Shown: one piece after another, positions 29,729 to 39,132 of the stretch
Position numbering within the stretch: position 1 is the stretch's first letter
Layout of the letters: the number at the start of each line of letters is the position of its first letter
Assembly (NCBI GenBank): GCA_016874235.1
Contig: VGUJ01000007.1
Span: 1 to 64,000 of the forward strand
Length of the DNA: 64,000 nt
Direction of reading: 5' to 3'
From: Gammaproteobacteria bacterium
Lineage (GTDB): Bacteria; Pseudomonadota; Gammaproteobacteria; Steroidobacterales; Steroidobacteraceae
Translations under genes and position numbers: made by a program
The notes under the pieces: model-generated
Told to the model about the DNA's origin: nothing
Databases searched by the model: none
The model's input: the letters and a program-made list of their open reading frames with translations, nothing else

Positions 29729-30574
29729 TTAAAAGAGGGTCAGCACCCCGAGATAGGGGCTTTCGGCACCCAGGTCGAAGGCCAGGGTGACCCGTCCCGA
29801 GGTCCCCGCGGCCTCGAGCTCGTAGCCGCCGCTGCCCGGCGGTAGCCGATCGATCTTGAACTCGCCGAAGGTGTCGGTGATCGCCCGGCCGACCTCCCGT
29901 CCGGCCCGACGCAGGACGACGAGCACGCCCGGGGCGCATTCCTCGACCCCGCCAACGTGGTGGACCACGGTGCCCCCCACGAAGCACTGCGTCATCAAAT
30001 GGAGGTTTTTGTAATACACCCGGGGCCGCGTGCCGAGTTCCGGACGCTCGACCTGGAGCCCTTGTTGCTCGGCAAGCCGCTGCATCTCAGCGTCTTCGAG
30101 CCGGACCGTTTGGAAGACGTTCGTGGGGCAGGCCTGCTCGGCTCGTACTTTGTCCCAGCCGGCATCGAGCAGGTGGGCGTCGAAGATCCAGTGTTGAGGT
30201 AATTGTGTCTCTTCGTTCCACCACACGGCGCCATACGGGCAGGCGTCGACGATTTGTTTCTGACCCTTGGCTTTGACAGGGTCGATGATCACGATGCCGT
30301 CGGCCCGTTTCTGGACGGCGCCGTCGCGCGCGGCTTTCATGCAGGGCGCATCGTCGCAGTGATTGCACATGACGGGTTGAAAGTTCGCCTCGACGAGCGG
30401 GTAAGACCCGCGTTCCTTTCGACGGATGTCGAGCCAATGATGGCCCTGCGCCGGCTGTGCGGCGGCATAGCCCGGAAAGTCGTTGCCGGCGTGTTCATCT
30501 TTGACCGCGATGTAGCAGCTGCGGCAGTTGTCGCAGCGCTCGACGTCGACGATCAGGTTCCATTTCTTTGCCAT
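29729..30574 (-). CDS. Fe-S (beta) subunit of transhydroxylase-like molybdoenzyme, with C-terminal beta-barrel/carboxypeptidase-regulatory-like domain
   Basis: MAKKWNLIVDVERCDNCRSC...CNHCDDAPC...DACPYGAVWWNEE...ELGTRPRVYYKNLHLMTQCF; ATG overlaps the alpha-gene stop codon. Confidence 0.88.
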   Translation of the reverse strand: MAKKWNLIVDVERCDNCRSCYIAVKDEHAGNDFPGYAAAQPAQGHHWLDIRRKERGSYPLVEANFQPVMCNHCDDAPCMKAARDGAVQKRADGIVIIDPVKAKGQKQIVDACPYGAVWWNEETQLPQHWIFDAHLLDAGWDKVRAEQACPTNVFQTVRLEDAEMQRLAEQQGLQVERPELGTRPRVYYKNLHLMTQCFVGGTVVHHVGGVEECAPGVLVVLRRAGREVGRAITDTFGEFKIDRLPPGSGGYELEAAGTSGRVTLAFDLGAESPYLGVLTLF

Positions 30575-33540
30575 CACGCCGTCTCCGCGCGCGGTTGCCA
30601 CGTATCGATGCCGGTCCATTTCTCGATCTGGATCAGCGTGGTGTTGGGGCGAATGCCGTGCGTCTTGCGCGCGATCGCCTTGCTCGGGTTCAGCATGTTG
30701 ATGCAGCCGCCAAGGTCTGTGGATTTTCCGGGCTCGCCGACGGGTCGGTACTCGGCCGAGGCCGTCGAGGCCGAGATCACCCCGGGTCGTAGGCGATCAG
30801 TGATTTGCGCGGCACACACGACAGAGCCGCGGTTATTCCACAGACGGATGAGATCATCGTCGCGGATACCCCGTGCTTCGGCATCCTTGCGGCTGATGCG
30901 CGCGACCAGATAGTGGTGTCCGTCTTTGAACACACGATGCTCACGGATGTCGCGCACGCTCGAGCCTTCGTCATCACCCATGAGATGGAAGGGGTAACGC
31001 GAGTGAGGCGAGAGCAATTGCAGCGGGAACTCGGCGAGTTCCGGTTCGCGTTTGCCGTCTTCGTACACAGGCATGTACTGGTTGAGTGGCGGACGATCGG
31101 GGTCATCGATGCGCTTAAGCGTCGTGGCGATGAACTCGAACTTGCCTGAGGGCGTTTGCAGCCCTTTGCCAAGACCGCCGACATACTCTGAAGGCAGAGG
31201 GTAGGGCTCGGGCGTATCTTTTTTGCGCCCTTCATAAAACCAGCGATTGGCGGTGGGTGCGCGGGCCGACTCGGGATCGGGAGGGACTACGTAGTACCCC
31301 TTCTTCAAGAACTCGCGCCACGAGATTTTTTTGGCGAGATCAGAAGAGTCGAAGACGCGCTTGCACCAGTCGTATTCGGAGGTGCCGCCTTCGGAGTACA
31401 CCGAGCCCATGTCGAGCTTCTCCGAGATGGCGAGGAAGATATCGTAGTCGGACTTCGACTCGCCGAGCGGCTCGATCGCCTTGTGCTGCATCGTGATGAC
31501 GCGATGGTTATTCATCGAGTACATGTGGTGCACGTAGCCCGCGCCGACGTTGTACCACTCGCTGATATCCCAGCGCTCGAAGACCGTGCAGGCCGGCAAG
31601 ATGACGTCGGCGAAGGGTGTTTCGCCTTCCCACCACACCGACTGGTTCACCACGAACTTCAAGCTCTCGTGCTGATATGCCTTAATCCAGCGGTTCGAGC
31701 CGACCTGCGTGCCGAGCGAAGAGCTGCCGTATTTGTAGAGCATCTCGACGCGGACGTGCCCGGGTGAGGGGTAGCCGAAGGGGAAGAACTGTCCCTGGAT
31801 CGACGAGACGTCGGTGAGATAGCCCATCGCCTTGCCTTGGGTGATGGCCTCAGGGAACCACATGCGTGGAATCGCCTGACGGACCGAGCTCATGGTCACG
31901 ATGTGCGGCATGCGCTGGTAGTTGTTGGCTGAGTTCGCGCTCGCCATGAGCTCGCCCGAGAAGCTGCCTTCACCGTAGCCTGGGAAATAGAAATTGAAGT
32001 CGAGCGGCGCGCCGAACTGCAGATTGCCGAAGTTCGAGCCTGGGCGGCCATAACCCTGCATCGCGCCGAGGATGGTCATCATGCGCGCCCATTGCGCACC
32101 CATCGGGCTGCGGCCGGCGCCGCCGAGACCGACACCCCAACCCCCCGCGCCGAGGTAGGTTTTCTTTGAGCCCCACTCGCGGGCGAGTGCGCGAACGTCG
32201 CGCGCCGGCACGCCGGTTTCCTTTTCCTGCCACTCCGGCGTCTTCGGGATGCCGTCGCTTTCGCCGAGGATATAGGCCTTCCACTCGTCGAAGCCGGTCG
32301 TGCGTTCGGCGACGAATTTTTTGTCGTAGAGATTTTCGGTGATCCAGACGTGACAGAGCGCTTGAGCCATCGCCGCATCGGTACCGGGCTTGGGCGAGAT
32401 CCACTTGCCGCCGAGGTGTGCGGCGGTGTGATTGAGGTACGGGTCGATGTGCACCATCTTGATGCCGAGTTGCTTCGCCCATTCGCGACGCTCGGTTCCA
32501 TCGAAGCCGTACGTGGCATCGGGATCGCTCGACCAGAAGACGATCAGCTCGGCTTCTTTGAGGCAGTCCTCGACCGTGCCATAGAACTCAGGACATCCGA
32601 GACGCAGGCTATTACCCCAGTGGTGCATCGCGCCCCAGAACCAGCCTTCCCAGCTATCTGGCGTGTGCACGAGTTTGGTGACACCGATGAGGTTCCAGAA
32701 ACGGTTGAAGGCGCTCAGGTAGTGACCGAGATTGCCCCACTGGTGATGAGAGCCGTTGGCGACACAGATGGCGCCGGGGCCGACGGCCTTGGCGCGCTTG
32801 ATTTCTTTGCTGACGATTTCGAGAGCTTCGTCCCAACTGATGCGGACGAACTTCGACTTGCCGCGATTCTGGATGTTGCGTTCGCCATCCGGGTCGAAGT
32901 CAACGCGCTTCATCGGATGCAGGATGCGGTTCTTCGAATACACCATCGACTTGAGACAGAGGCCGTGCGTCGCGACGGTGGTCCGGCGGCTCGGCGTGAA
33001 CGTCTTCCCGCGCGCCGTGATCGACCAAGACGGCGCGTCGCTGTCGTCGAAGTCGATGGGCGTCGTGCGAATGATCTTGCCGTCTTTCACATAAACGAAG
33101 ATCGGTCCGCTGTTGGTGCCATTGGTGTAGCGGGTGACGCCGTCACCAATGTCGGTGCCGGCTTTCCAGGTGATCGTTTCGAGTCGCGTGAGGGTCTGCA
33201 TGAACCACACGGCGAGATCGTCTGGACCCTCGAGACCGATCTTGAAATTTTTGGCCGCATCGATGCGCTCGAGCATGTCGAACGGCGGCGTCAGGAAGTT
33301 TTCGGCAATTTCGCGATTCTTGAAATGGAGGGTGAGGTCGGGGGAGGCGTGCAGTCCCGCCCCGGAGCGAACCTTGCCACCCCGAAGCGCAATCCAGCGA
33401 CCCTCGGGGACGTCACGCAAGCGGAACTGCGCCACGAGATCGCATTCTTTGAGGCGTCTCGCGTAGTCGGGGTAAAGCTTCGACATGGCCCGCATGGCCT
33501 GCGGAATGCCCCAGAGCAGAACCGAAAGATTCATTGCCAA
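30574..33540 (-). CDS. DMSO-reductase-family molybdopterin enzyme, pyrogallol transhydroxylase-like large subunit, with N-terminal SCP2-like domain
   Basis: 988 aa; residues about 1-130 SCP2-like, then TNGTNSGPIFVYVKDGKII...SHHQWGN...PDSWEGWFWGAMHHWG...PLDFNFYFPGYGEGS; no N-terminal CxxCxxxC cluster motif; no Tat signal. Confidence 0.88.
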   Translation of the reverse strand: MAMNLSVLLWGIPQAMRAMSKLYPDYARRLKECDLVAQFRLRDVPEGRWIALRGGKVRSGAGLHASPDLTLHFKNREIAENFLTPPFDMLERIDAAKNFKIGLEGPDDLAVWFMQTLTRLETITWKAGTDIGDGVTRYTNGTNSGPIFVYVKDGKIIRTTPIDFDDSDAPSWSITARGKTFTPSRRTTVATHGLCLKSMVYSKNRILHPMKRVDFDPDGERNIQNRGKSKFVRISWDEALEIVSKEIKRAKAVGPGAICVANGSHHQWGNLGHYLSAFNRFWNLIGVTKLVHTPDSWEGWFWGAMHHWGNSLRLGCPEFYGTVEDCLKEAELIVFWSSDPDATYGFDGTERREWAKQLGIKMVHIDPYLNHTAAHLGGKWISPKPGTDAAMAQALCHVWITENLYDKKFVAERTTGFDEWKAYILGESDGIPKTPEWQEKETGVPARDVRALAREWGSKKTYLGAGGWGVGLGGAGRSPMGAQWARMMTILGAMQGYGRPGSNFGNLQFGAPLDFNFYFPGYGEGSFSGELMASANSANNYQRMPHIVTMSSVRQAIPRMWFPEAITQGKAMGYLTDVSSIQGQFFPFGYPSPGHVRVEMLYKYGSSSLGTQVGSNRWIKAYQHESLKFVVNQSVWWEGETPFADVILPACTVFERWDISEWYNVGAGYVHHMYSMNNHRVITMQHKAIEPLGESKSDYDIFLAISEKLDMGSVYSEGGTSEYDWCKRVFDSSDLAKKISWREFLKKGYYVVPPDPESARAPTANRWFYEGRKKDTPEPYPLPSEYVGGLGKGLQTPSGKFEFIATTLKRIDDPDRPPLNQYMPVYEDGKREPELAEFPLQLLSPHSRYPFHLMGDDEGSSVRDIREHRVFKDGHHYLVARISRKDAEARGIRDDDLIRLWNNRGSVVCAAQITDRLRPGVISASTASAEYRPVGEPGKSTDLGGCINMLNPSKAIARKTHGIRPNTTLIQIEKWTGIDTWQPRAETA

Positions 33541-33624
33541 CCTCCCAACGGAATCCTTGGAAAAACTACCACGGGTTCTGATTCGGCCGCGGCGGTCGCC
33601 GGGGACAGCCCACAGCGCGGTTGG

Positions 33625-34671
33625 TCAGGCGAGGGCGACGCCGAGCAGACGACCGACGAGCCAGGCGATCACGCCTGCACCGCCGCCGATGAGCACCATG
33701 CGCAAGGCACCGCGCCATGCCTGACGCCCCGTGAACAGGCTGATGACGAGGCCGATACCGGCCAACGAGACGAGGGTGACGCCGATGGTCCAGCCAATGG
33801 CACGTCCGGAGGCAAGGCCGAGAGACGGGCCGACCAGAAAGGGAAGCAAGGGCAGGATCGCGCCCACCGAGAAAGCGATGAACGACGAGGAGGCAGCGCC
33901 CCAAGGCGAGCCGAGATCACTCGGGTTGAGACCCAGCTCTTCGCGAGCCAGCACCTCGAGGGCTTGCTCGGGACGAGTGACGAGTTCGCGCGTGATGTCT
34001 CGCGCCTTAGCGAGGTCCATGCCGCGTGCGGCGTAGATCAAGGCGAGCTCCTCGGCTTCTTCTTCCGGGTATTCGTCGAGCTCTTCGCGTTCGAGCGCAA
34101 TTTGATACTCGTACATGTCGCGTTGCGAGCGCACTGAGACATACTCGCCGGCGGCCATCGAGAGGGCGCCGGCGAGCAGCCCTGCGACTCCCGTGACGAG
34201 CACGGTACCGGGCGATGCCCCGGCGCCTGCGACGCCCATCACGAGCGCGGCGTTCGACACGAGTCCGTCGTTGATGCCGAAGACGGTAGCTCGGAGATTT
34301 CCGCCCGAGATACCGCGATGTCTTTGACCCACTTCGGAGATGGACGTCGGCATGTCGTGGCCCACTGAGGGCCCAGCGGTGTAGACAGAGATGCCGCGTA
34401 ATTTCATGGTGGCGAGCACATGACGAGTCGCTCGCGGACCGAAGCGCCTCACCAGTGAGGCGACGATGCGGGCTCGGGTGGAAGGTGTGAACGAATATTG
34501 CCGAGTAGGATCGAGCGCCTGCCACTTCAATGCCTGCTCGGCGGCCGCTTCGCCGAGCTGACGGAACATTCTACTTTTCGCCGGATCAGGCTCGCAGGCC
34601 GCGACACGACCGTAGAGCCAAGCGGACTCTTTTTCGTGGTACCAACTGTCGAGGCTTCCGCTCACGGGCAA
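33625..34671 (-). CDS. VIT1/CCC1-family Fe/Mn transporter with N-terminal ferritin-like domain
   Basis: [26 protein letters not shown]...[46 protein letters not shown]. Confidence 0.88.
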   Translation of the reverse strand: MPVSGSLDSWYHEKESAWLYGRVAACEPDPAKSRMFRQLGEAAAEQALKWQALDPTRQYSFTPSTRARIVASLVRRFGPRATRHVLATMKLRGISVYTAGPSVGHDMPTSISEVGQRHRGISGGNLRATVFGINDGLVSNAALVMGVAGAGASPGTVLVTGVAGLLAGALSMAAGEYVSVRSQRDMYEYQIALEREELDEYPEEEAEELALIYAARGMDLAKARDITRELVTRPEQALEVLAREELGLNPSDLGSPWGAASSSFIAFSVGAILPLLPFLVGPSLGLASGRAIGWTIGVTLVSLAGIGLVISLFTGRQAWRGALRMVLIGGGAGVIAWLVGRLLGVALA

Positions 34672-34680
34672 AGAAAACGA

Positions 34681-35007
34681 TCAGCGCTCACGACCGTCGT
34701 CGTCGTATTCTTCGTCTTCATCCTCATCGTCGTCCCAGTCGTCATCCTCGTCTTCATCCTCGTCGTCCCAGTCTTCCTCGTCCTCATCCTCATCTTCATC
34801 GTCTTCGTCGGACCAGCCTTCAGGCTCGTCGATGAGTTCGAGGTCGAATTCACGCCATTCCTCTAGGTCGAGTTCTTCGATTTCTCCATCGAGGTATTCG
34901 ATCTCAACGACCTCCGCATCCTCGTCGACGGAGAGCACGCGGAACGTTTCGTCGTCCTCGACGTTCTCGTACCACTGGCCTTTGACGGGTTCGTTATCTC
35001 TGCTCAC
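34681..35007 (-). CDS. Small acidic protein with extreme Asp/Glu-rich C-terminal tract
   Basis: 108 aa; conserved-looking N-terminus ([44 protein letters not shown]) then [38 protein letters not shown]. Confidence 0.8.
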   Translation of the reverse strand: MSRDNEPVKGQWYENVEDDETFRVLSVDEDAEVVEIEYLDGEIEELDLEEWREFDLELIDEPEGWSDEDDEDEDEDEEDWDDEDEDEDDDWDDDEDEDEEYDDDGRER

Positions 35008-35098
35008 GGGAACTACCTCGACACGGGACCTTCGGGTACCCAGGCGGGATTTTACTTCGACTCTCCTCTATAGTGCCACGCGTCGAGGATGTCTCATC

Positions 35099-36238
35099 AT
35101 GTCTTCCCGAACACAAGCCACCCCTCCAACGCCTCTGGTTCGAGCCCGCCGCATCGTGGTCAAGGTGGGTTCGGCGCTGCTCGTCGATGGCGAGTCGGGG
35201 CGCCTCAATCGCGCCTGGCTCGAGACGCTGATCGAAGATGTGGTGCGACTGCGACGGCAAGGCAAGGAGGTGGTGCTGGTGTCCTCCGGGGCGATTGCGC
35301 TCGGCCGACGCCATCTCGGACTCCCTCGGGGCCCATTACGACTCGAGGAGAGTCAGGCTGCTGCCGCGGTAGGTCAGATCCGTCTGGCTCACGCGTACAA
35401 GGATCTACTGGAGCAGTGGGATATTCAGGTCGCCCAAGTGCTGCTCACACTCGAGGATAGCGAGCAGCGCGTGCGATATCTCAATGCGCGCGCCACCCTC
35501 AATGCGCTCCTCGAGCGAGGCGCCGTTCCCGTCATCAACGAAAACGATACGGTGGCGACGGCCGAAATCCGCTACGGCGACAACGATCGACTTGCGGCGA
35601 GGGTGGCCCAGATGGTGAGCGCCGACTGCGTCGTGCTGCTCTCGGATATCGACGGGCTCTACACCGCCGACCCCAAGCTTGACCCCAAGGCGAAGTTCGT
35701 TCCGCTTGTTCGCGAGATCACGCCCCGCATCGAATCGATGGGAGGGGAGTCCGCTTCTGAGGTCGGTCGCGGTGGGATGACGACCAAAATCATGGCCGCC
35801 AAGATCGCCGTGGAGGCGGGCGCCCACTTCTGCATCACGCTGGGTTCGCCGAGACATCCCGTGCGTCGTCTCGAACAGGGTGCACGGTGTACCTGGTTCA
35901 GACCCAAGTCTTCACCGGTGGCCGCACGCAAGCAATGGATCGCCGGGAGTCTGCGGCCTTCCGGGGCGTTGCTCGTCGATGCCGGAGCCGAGCGGGCGCT
36001 GCGTTCGGGCAAGAGTTTGCTGCCGGCGGGCGTGACGGCCTTGCGCGGGCGTTTCGATCGCGGCGATACGGTCAGCGTGCTCGGTACCAACGGGAGCGAG
36101 ATCGCTCGGGGCATCGTCGCGTACTCGGACGAGGAGACTTCGCGCATCTTGGGTCGTCGAACGAGCGAGATCGCCACGCTGCTCGGGTTTGCGGGCCGCG
36201 ATGAGCTCATCCACCGCGACGACTTGGTGATGCGATGA
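35099..36238 (+). CDS. proB: Glutamate 5-kinase with PUA domain
   Basis: In-frame ATG at 35099; [15 protein letters not shown]...[15 protein letters not shown]...[25 protein letters not shown]...[15 protein letters not shown]. Confidence 0.95.
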   Translation: MSSRTQATPPTPLVRARRIVVKVGSALLVDGESGRLNRAWLETLIEDVVRLRRQGKEVVLVSSGAIALGRRHLGLPRGPLRLEESQAAAAVGQIRLAHAYKDLLEQWDIQVAQVLLTLEDSEQRVRYLNARATLNALLERGAVPVINENDTVATAEIRYGDNDRLAARVAQMVSADCVVLLSDIDGLYTADPKLDPKAKFVPLVREITPRIESMGGESASEVGRGGMTTKIMAAKIAVEAGAHFCITLGSPRHPVRRLEQGARCTWFRPKSSPVAARKQWIAGSLRPSGALLVDAGAERALRSGKSLLPAGVTALRGRFDRGDTVSVLGTNGSEIARGIVAYSDEETSRILGRRTSEIATLLGFAGRDELIHRDDLVMR

Positions 36239-37488
36239 AAGCGCTGATGCAGGAGCTCGCTCGCGCCGCACGGGCGGCGTCGCCGGTGCTCGCGTCCGCC
36301 TCACGCGAACAAAAGGACCGTGCGCTGCGTGCGGCGGCTACGGCGATTCGTCGTGACGCCTCAAAGATATTGGCTGCGAACGCGCAAGACATGCGTGCGG
36401 CCGAAGCGCGTGATCTCTCTGCGGCACTGCTCGATCGATTGCGTCTTGATGCCGCGCGTGTCGAGGCGATGGCCCGCGGACTCGAGGACATCGCCTCCTT
36501 GCCCGACCCGATCGGGCGAGTGCTCGCCGAGTGGACGAGACCGAACGGCCTGCGCATTGCGCGGGTCGCCGTTCCACTCGGTGTCCTCGGCATCATCTAC
36601 GAAAGCCGACCAAATGTGACGGCCGATGCGGGCGCGCTCTGTCTCAAGTCGGGTAATGCCGTGATCCTTCGGGGCGGCTCCGAGAGTCTGCATTCGACGG
36701 CAGCGATCCACGACTGTCTCGTGGCCGGCTTGCGAGAGGCGGGGCTTCCCGAGAGTTGCATTCAACGGGTTCGCGTGGCCGATCGTGAGGCCGTTGGCTT
36801 GATGCTCGAAGGTCTCGAGGGTGCCCTCAACGTCGTGGTGCCGCGCGGAGGCAAGGGACTCATCGAGCGCGTACGCCGTGAGGCGAGAGTGCCGGTGATC
36901 GGTCACCTTGATGGCAATTGTCATGTCTACGTCGATCGCGACGCCGATCTCGCGATGGCGGTCGCCATCACGCTCAACGCCAAGCTGCGGCGCACGGGCG
37001 TGTGTGGGGCTGCTGAAACCCTGCTCGTCGATCGCGGTGCACCTGCCGATTATCTTGGGGTGCTCGTACGCTCGCTGCTCGATGCGGGGTGCGTCGTGCG
37101 CGGCGACGCGTCGACGCAGAACGTCGATTCCCGCGTGACGGCTGCGTCCGAGGCAGATTGGGGGACGGAGTATCTCGATTCGATCATCGCGGTGAAGGTG
37201 GTCGAGGGTGTCGAGGAGGCGATGGCACACATCGCTCACTATGGTTCTTCGCACACCGAATCCATCATTACGAGCAACGATGCGACGGCGCGCAGGTTTC
37301 TCGAGGGCGTCGACAGCGCCATCGTGCTGCACAACGCATCGACGCAGTTTGCCGACGGCGGTGAGTTCGGCATGGGCGCTGAGATTGGCATCTCGACCGA
37401 TCGCTTCCATGCGAGAGGCCCGGTCGGGCTCGAGCAGTTGACGAGTTACAAGTACGTCGTGCGCGGCTCGGGTCAGATACGTCCTTGA
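36235..37488 (+). CDS. proA: Glutamate-5-semialdehyde dehydrogenase (gamma-glutamyl phosphate reductase)
   Basis: [39 protein letters not shown]...[12 protein letters not shown]; overlaps proB by 4 bp. Confidence 0.96.
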   Translation: MKALMQELARAARAASPVLASASREQKDRALRAAATAIRRDASKILAANAQDMRAAEARDLSAALLDRLRLDAARVEAMARGLEDIASLPDPIGRVLAEWTRPNGLRIARVAVPLGVLGIIYESRPNVTADAGALCLKSGNAVILRGGSESLHSTAAIHDCLVAGLREAGLPESCIQRVRVADREAVGLMLEGLEGALNVVVPRGGKGLIERVRREARVPVIGHLDGNCHVYVDRDADLAMAVAITLNAKLRRTGVCGAAETLLVDRGAPADYLGVLVRSLLDAGCVVRGDASTQNVDSRVTAASEADWGTEYLDSIIAVKVVEGVEEAMAHIAHYGSSHTESIITSNDATARRFLEGVDSAIVLHNASTQFADGGEFGMGAEIGISTDRFHARGPVGLEQLTSYKYVVRGSGQIRP

Positions 37489-39125
37489 CGTTCGGATAGA
37501 CCGAGCGCGCCGCCCTTCAAAGAATAAACGTTCTCGAGGCCGCGATCGCGCAGGCTGCGAGCGGTGCCGAGGCTGCGCGCGCCCCGTGCACAGATGAGCA
37601 GGTAACGCCCTTCGGGCGGCAGGTTGCGCCCTGCGAGCAATTCACCCATTGGGACAGGCAGGGCAGCAGTCTCGAGCGGTGTCTCGTCGATTTCTTCGGG
37701 CTCACGAATGTCGACAAGCGAGTAGCCCTCCGCGAGAGCGCTCTGCAAGTCGTCGAACTCGAGTTCGAGCGGCGCGCGGCTGGCGTCTCGGCGTTCGCGG
37801 GCGGCGCATTGCAGCGCAAGCGAGGACGGCTCGCAGCCGCCGTCGCAGGCGGCGTTTCGGCGCGCGCGCAAGCGCGTTGTCGAGAGGCCGACGAGGTCGA
37901 CCGTCAGCAGCTCGTCGCCCAGTCGACCCGGCAAGCCCAGCACAATCTTGAGGGCTTCGAGCGCTTGCAGACCACCGAGCACGCCCGGCACGGGGCCGAG
38001 TACGCCGGCTTCGGCGCAGTTGCCCACGACGCCGTCGCGAGTGGCGTTTGGCCACAGGCAGCGCAGACAGGCGCTGTGCCGTGTCGGATCGACGACCTGC
38101 AGCTGACCTTCGTATTGGTGGACGCTTGCGAGCACGGCCGGCACGCCGAGCGACTGCGCGAGATCGTTGATCAAAAATTTGGTGGCGAAGTTGTCGGTGC
38201 AGTCGATGACGAGGTCGTGATGCGCGAGCAGGGTGGCGCCGTTCTCGATGTCGAGTCGACCGATGTGGACTTGGACGTCGACATCCGGATTGAGCGCGCG
38301 CACGCGGGCGGCGGCGAGTTCCGCTTTGGGTGTGCCGCAGTCGGCGAGGGCGTACCACGTTTGACGATGCAGGTTGGAGGGCTCGAGTCGATCGCCATCG
38401 ATGAGCGTGAGCCGACCAATGCCCGCACCAGCCAGATACTGCAGCACCGGCACCCCGAGACCGCCGGCGCCCACGACGGCGACGCGTGCGGCGCGCAGGC
38501 GCGCTTGTCCCGCGGCGCCGACTTCCCGAAGGTTCATTTGCCGTGAGTAATCGGGGACCCGAGGTGGTTCGACGAACTGACGATGCGTCGCGGCGGCGTG
38601 ATGTGTATGCTCGTGATGCGAATGTTCGTGATGGAAATGCGGCGAATGGGAGTGCGCATGATCGTCACTTGCGTGGTCGGCGTGGGCCGGCGTCCCCGCG
38701 CAGCGTTCGCAGTTGACCCAACCCGAATCACCGTCGACGTAGTGCTCTTTTTTCCAGATCGGCACGCGATGTTTCACTTCGTCGATGATGTAACGGCACG
38801 CCTTGAAGGCTTCGTCGCGGTGGCGGGCGCTCACGCCCACCCATACGGCGAGTTCCCCGAGGGCGAGATCGCCGACCCGATGTACGCAACGCGCATGGTC
38901 GACACCGAATCGCTCGCAGGCCTCGGCGATGATGCGTTCACCCTCGCGTACGGCGAGTTCGGCGAACGCTTCGTATTCGAGGTGACGCACTTCCCGACCT
39001 TCGTTGTGATTGCGCACCCAACCTTCGAACGCGGTATAGCCCCCGCACGTCGGATCCGAGAGTTCTGTGCGCAGCGACTCAGGATCGAGCGCCGACGAGC
39101 TGAACCGAAAGCGCACCGGACTCAT
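37473..39125 (-). CDS. MoaE - His-rich linker - MoeB/ThiF-like E1 - rhodanese fusion
   Basis: MoaE domain ([12 protein letters not shown]), 15 His in 34 residues, E1 domain ([19 protein letters not shown]...[14 protein letters not shown]), rhodanese CARGARS loop, one uninterrupted frame. Confidence 0.92.
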   Translation of the reverse strand: MSPVRFRFSSSALDPESLRTELSDPTCGGYTAFEGWVRNHNEGREVRHLEYEAFAELAVREGERIIAEACERFGVDHARCVHRVGDLALGELAVWVGVSARHRDEAFKACRYIIDEVKHRVPIWKKEHYVDGDSGWVNCERCAGTPAHADHASDDHAHSHSPHFHHEHSHHEHTHHAAATHRQFVEPPRVPDYSRQMNLREVGAAGQARLRAARVAVVGAGGLGVPVLQYLAGAGIGRLTLIDGDRLEPSNLHRQTWYALADCGTPKAELAAARVRALNPDVDVQVHIGRLDIENGATLLAHHDLVIDCTDNFATKFLINDLAQSLGVPAVLASVHQYEGQLQVVDPTRHSACLRCLWPNATRDGVVGNCAEAGVLGPVPGVLGGLQALEALKIVLGLPGRLGDELLTVDLVGLSTTRLRARRNAACDGGCEPSSLALQCAARERRDASRAPLELEFDDLQSALAEGYSLVDIREPEEIDETPLETAALPVPMGELLAGRNLPPEGRYLLICARGARSLGTARSLRDRGLENVYSLKGGALGLSERQGRI

Positions 39126-39132
39126 GGCGAGA

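Noticed and set aside
32350-34137. 595-aa plus-strand ORF
   Set aside because: Lies antisense to the Mo-enzyme alpha and VIT1 genes, both with clear family motifs; Arg/Ala/Asp-rich shadow frame typical of high-GC DNA.
34690-34815. Possible non-coding microsatellite or CRISPR-like array
   Set aside because: Repeats are imperfect, have no spacers, and are in frame within a protein with a well-formed non-repetitive N-terminus.
36361-37410. 349-aa minus-strand ORF
   Set aside because: Antisense shadow of proA.
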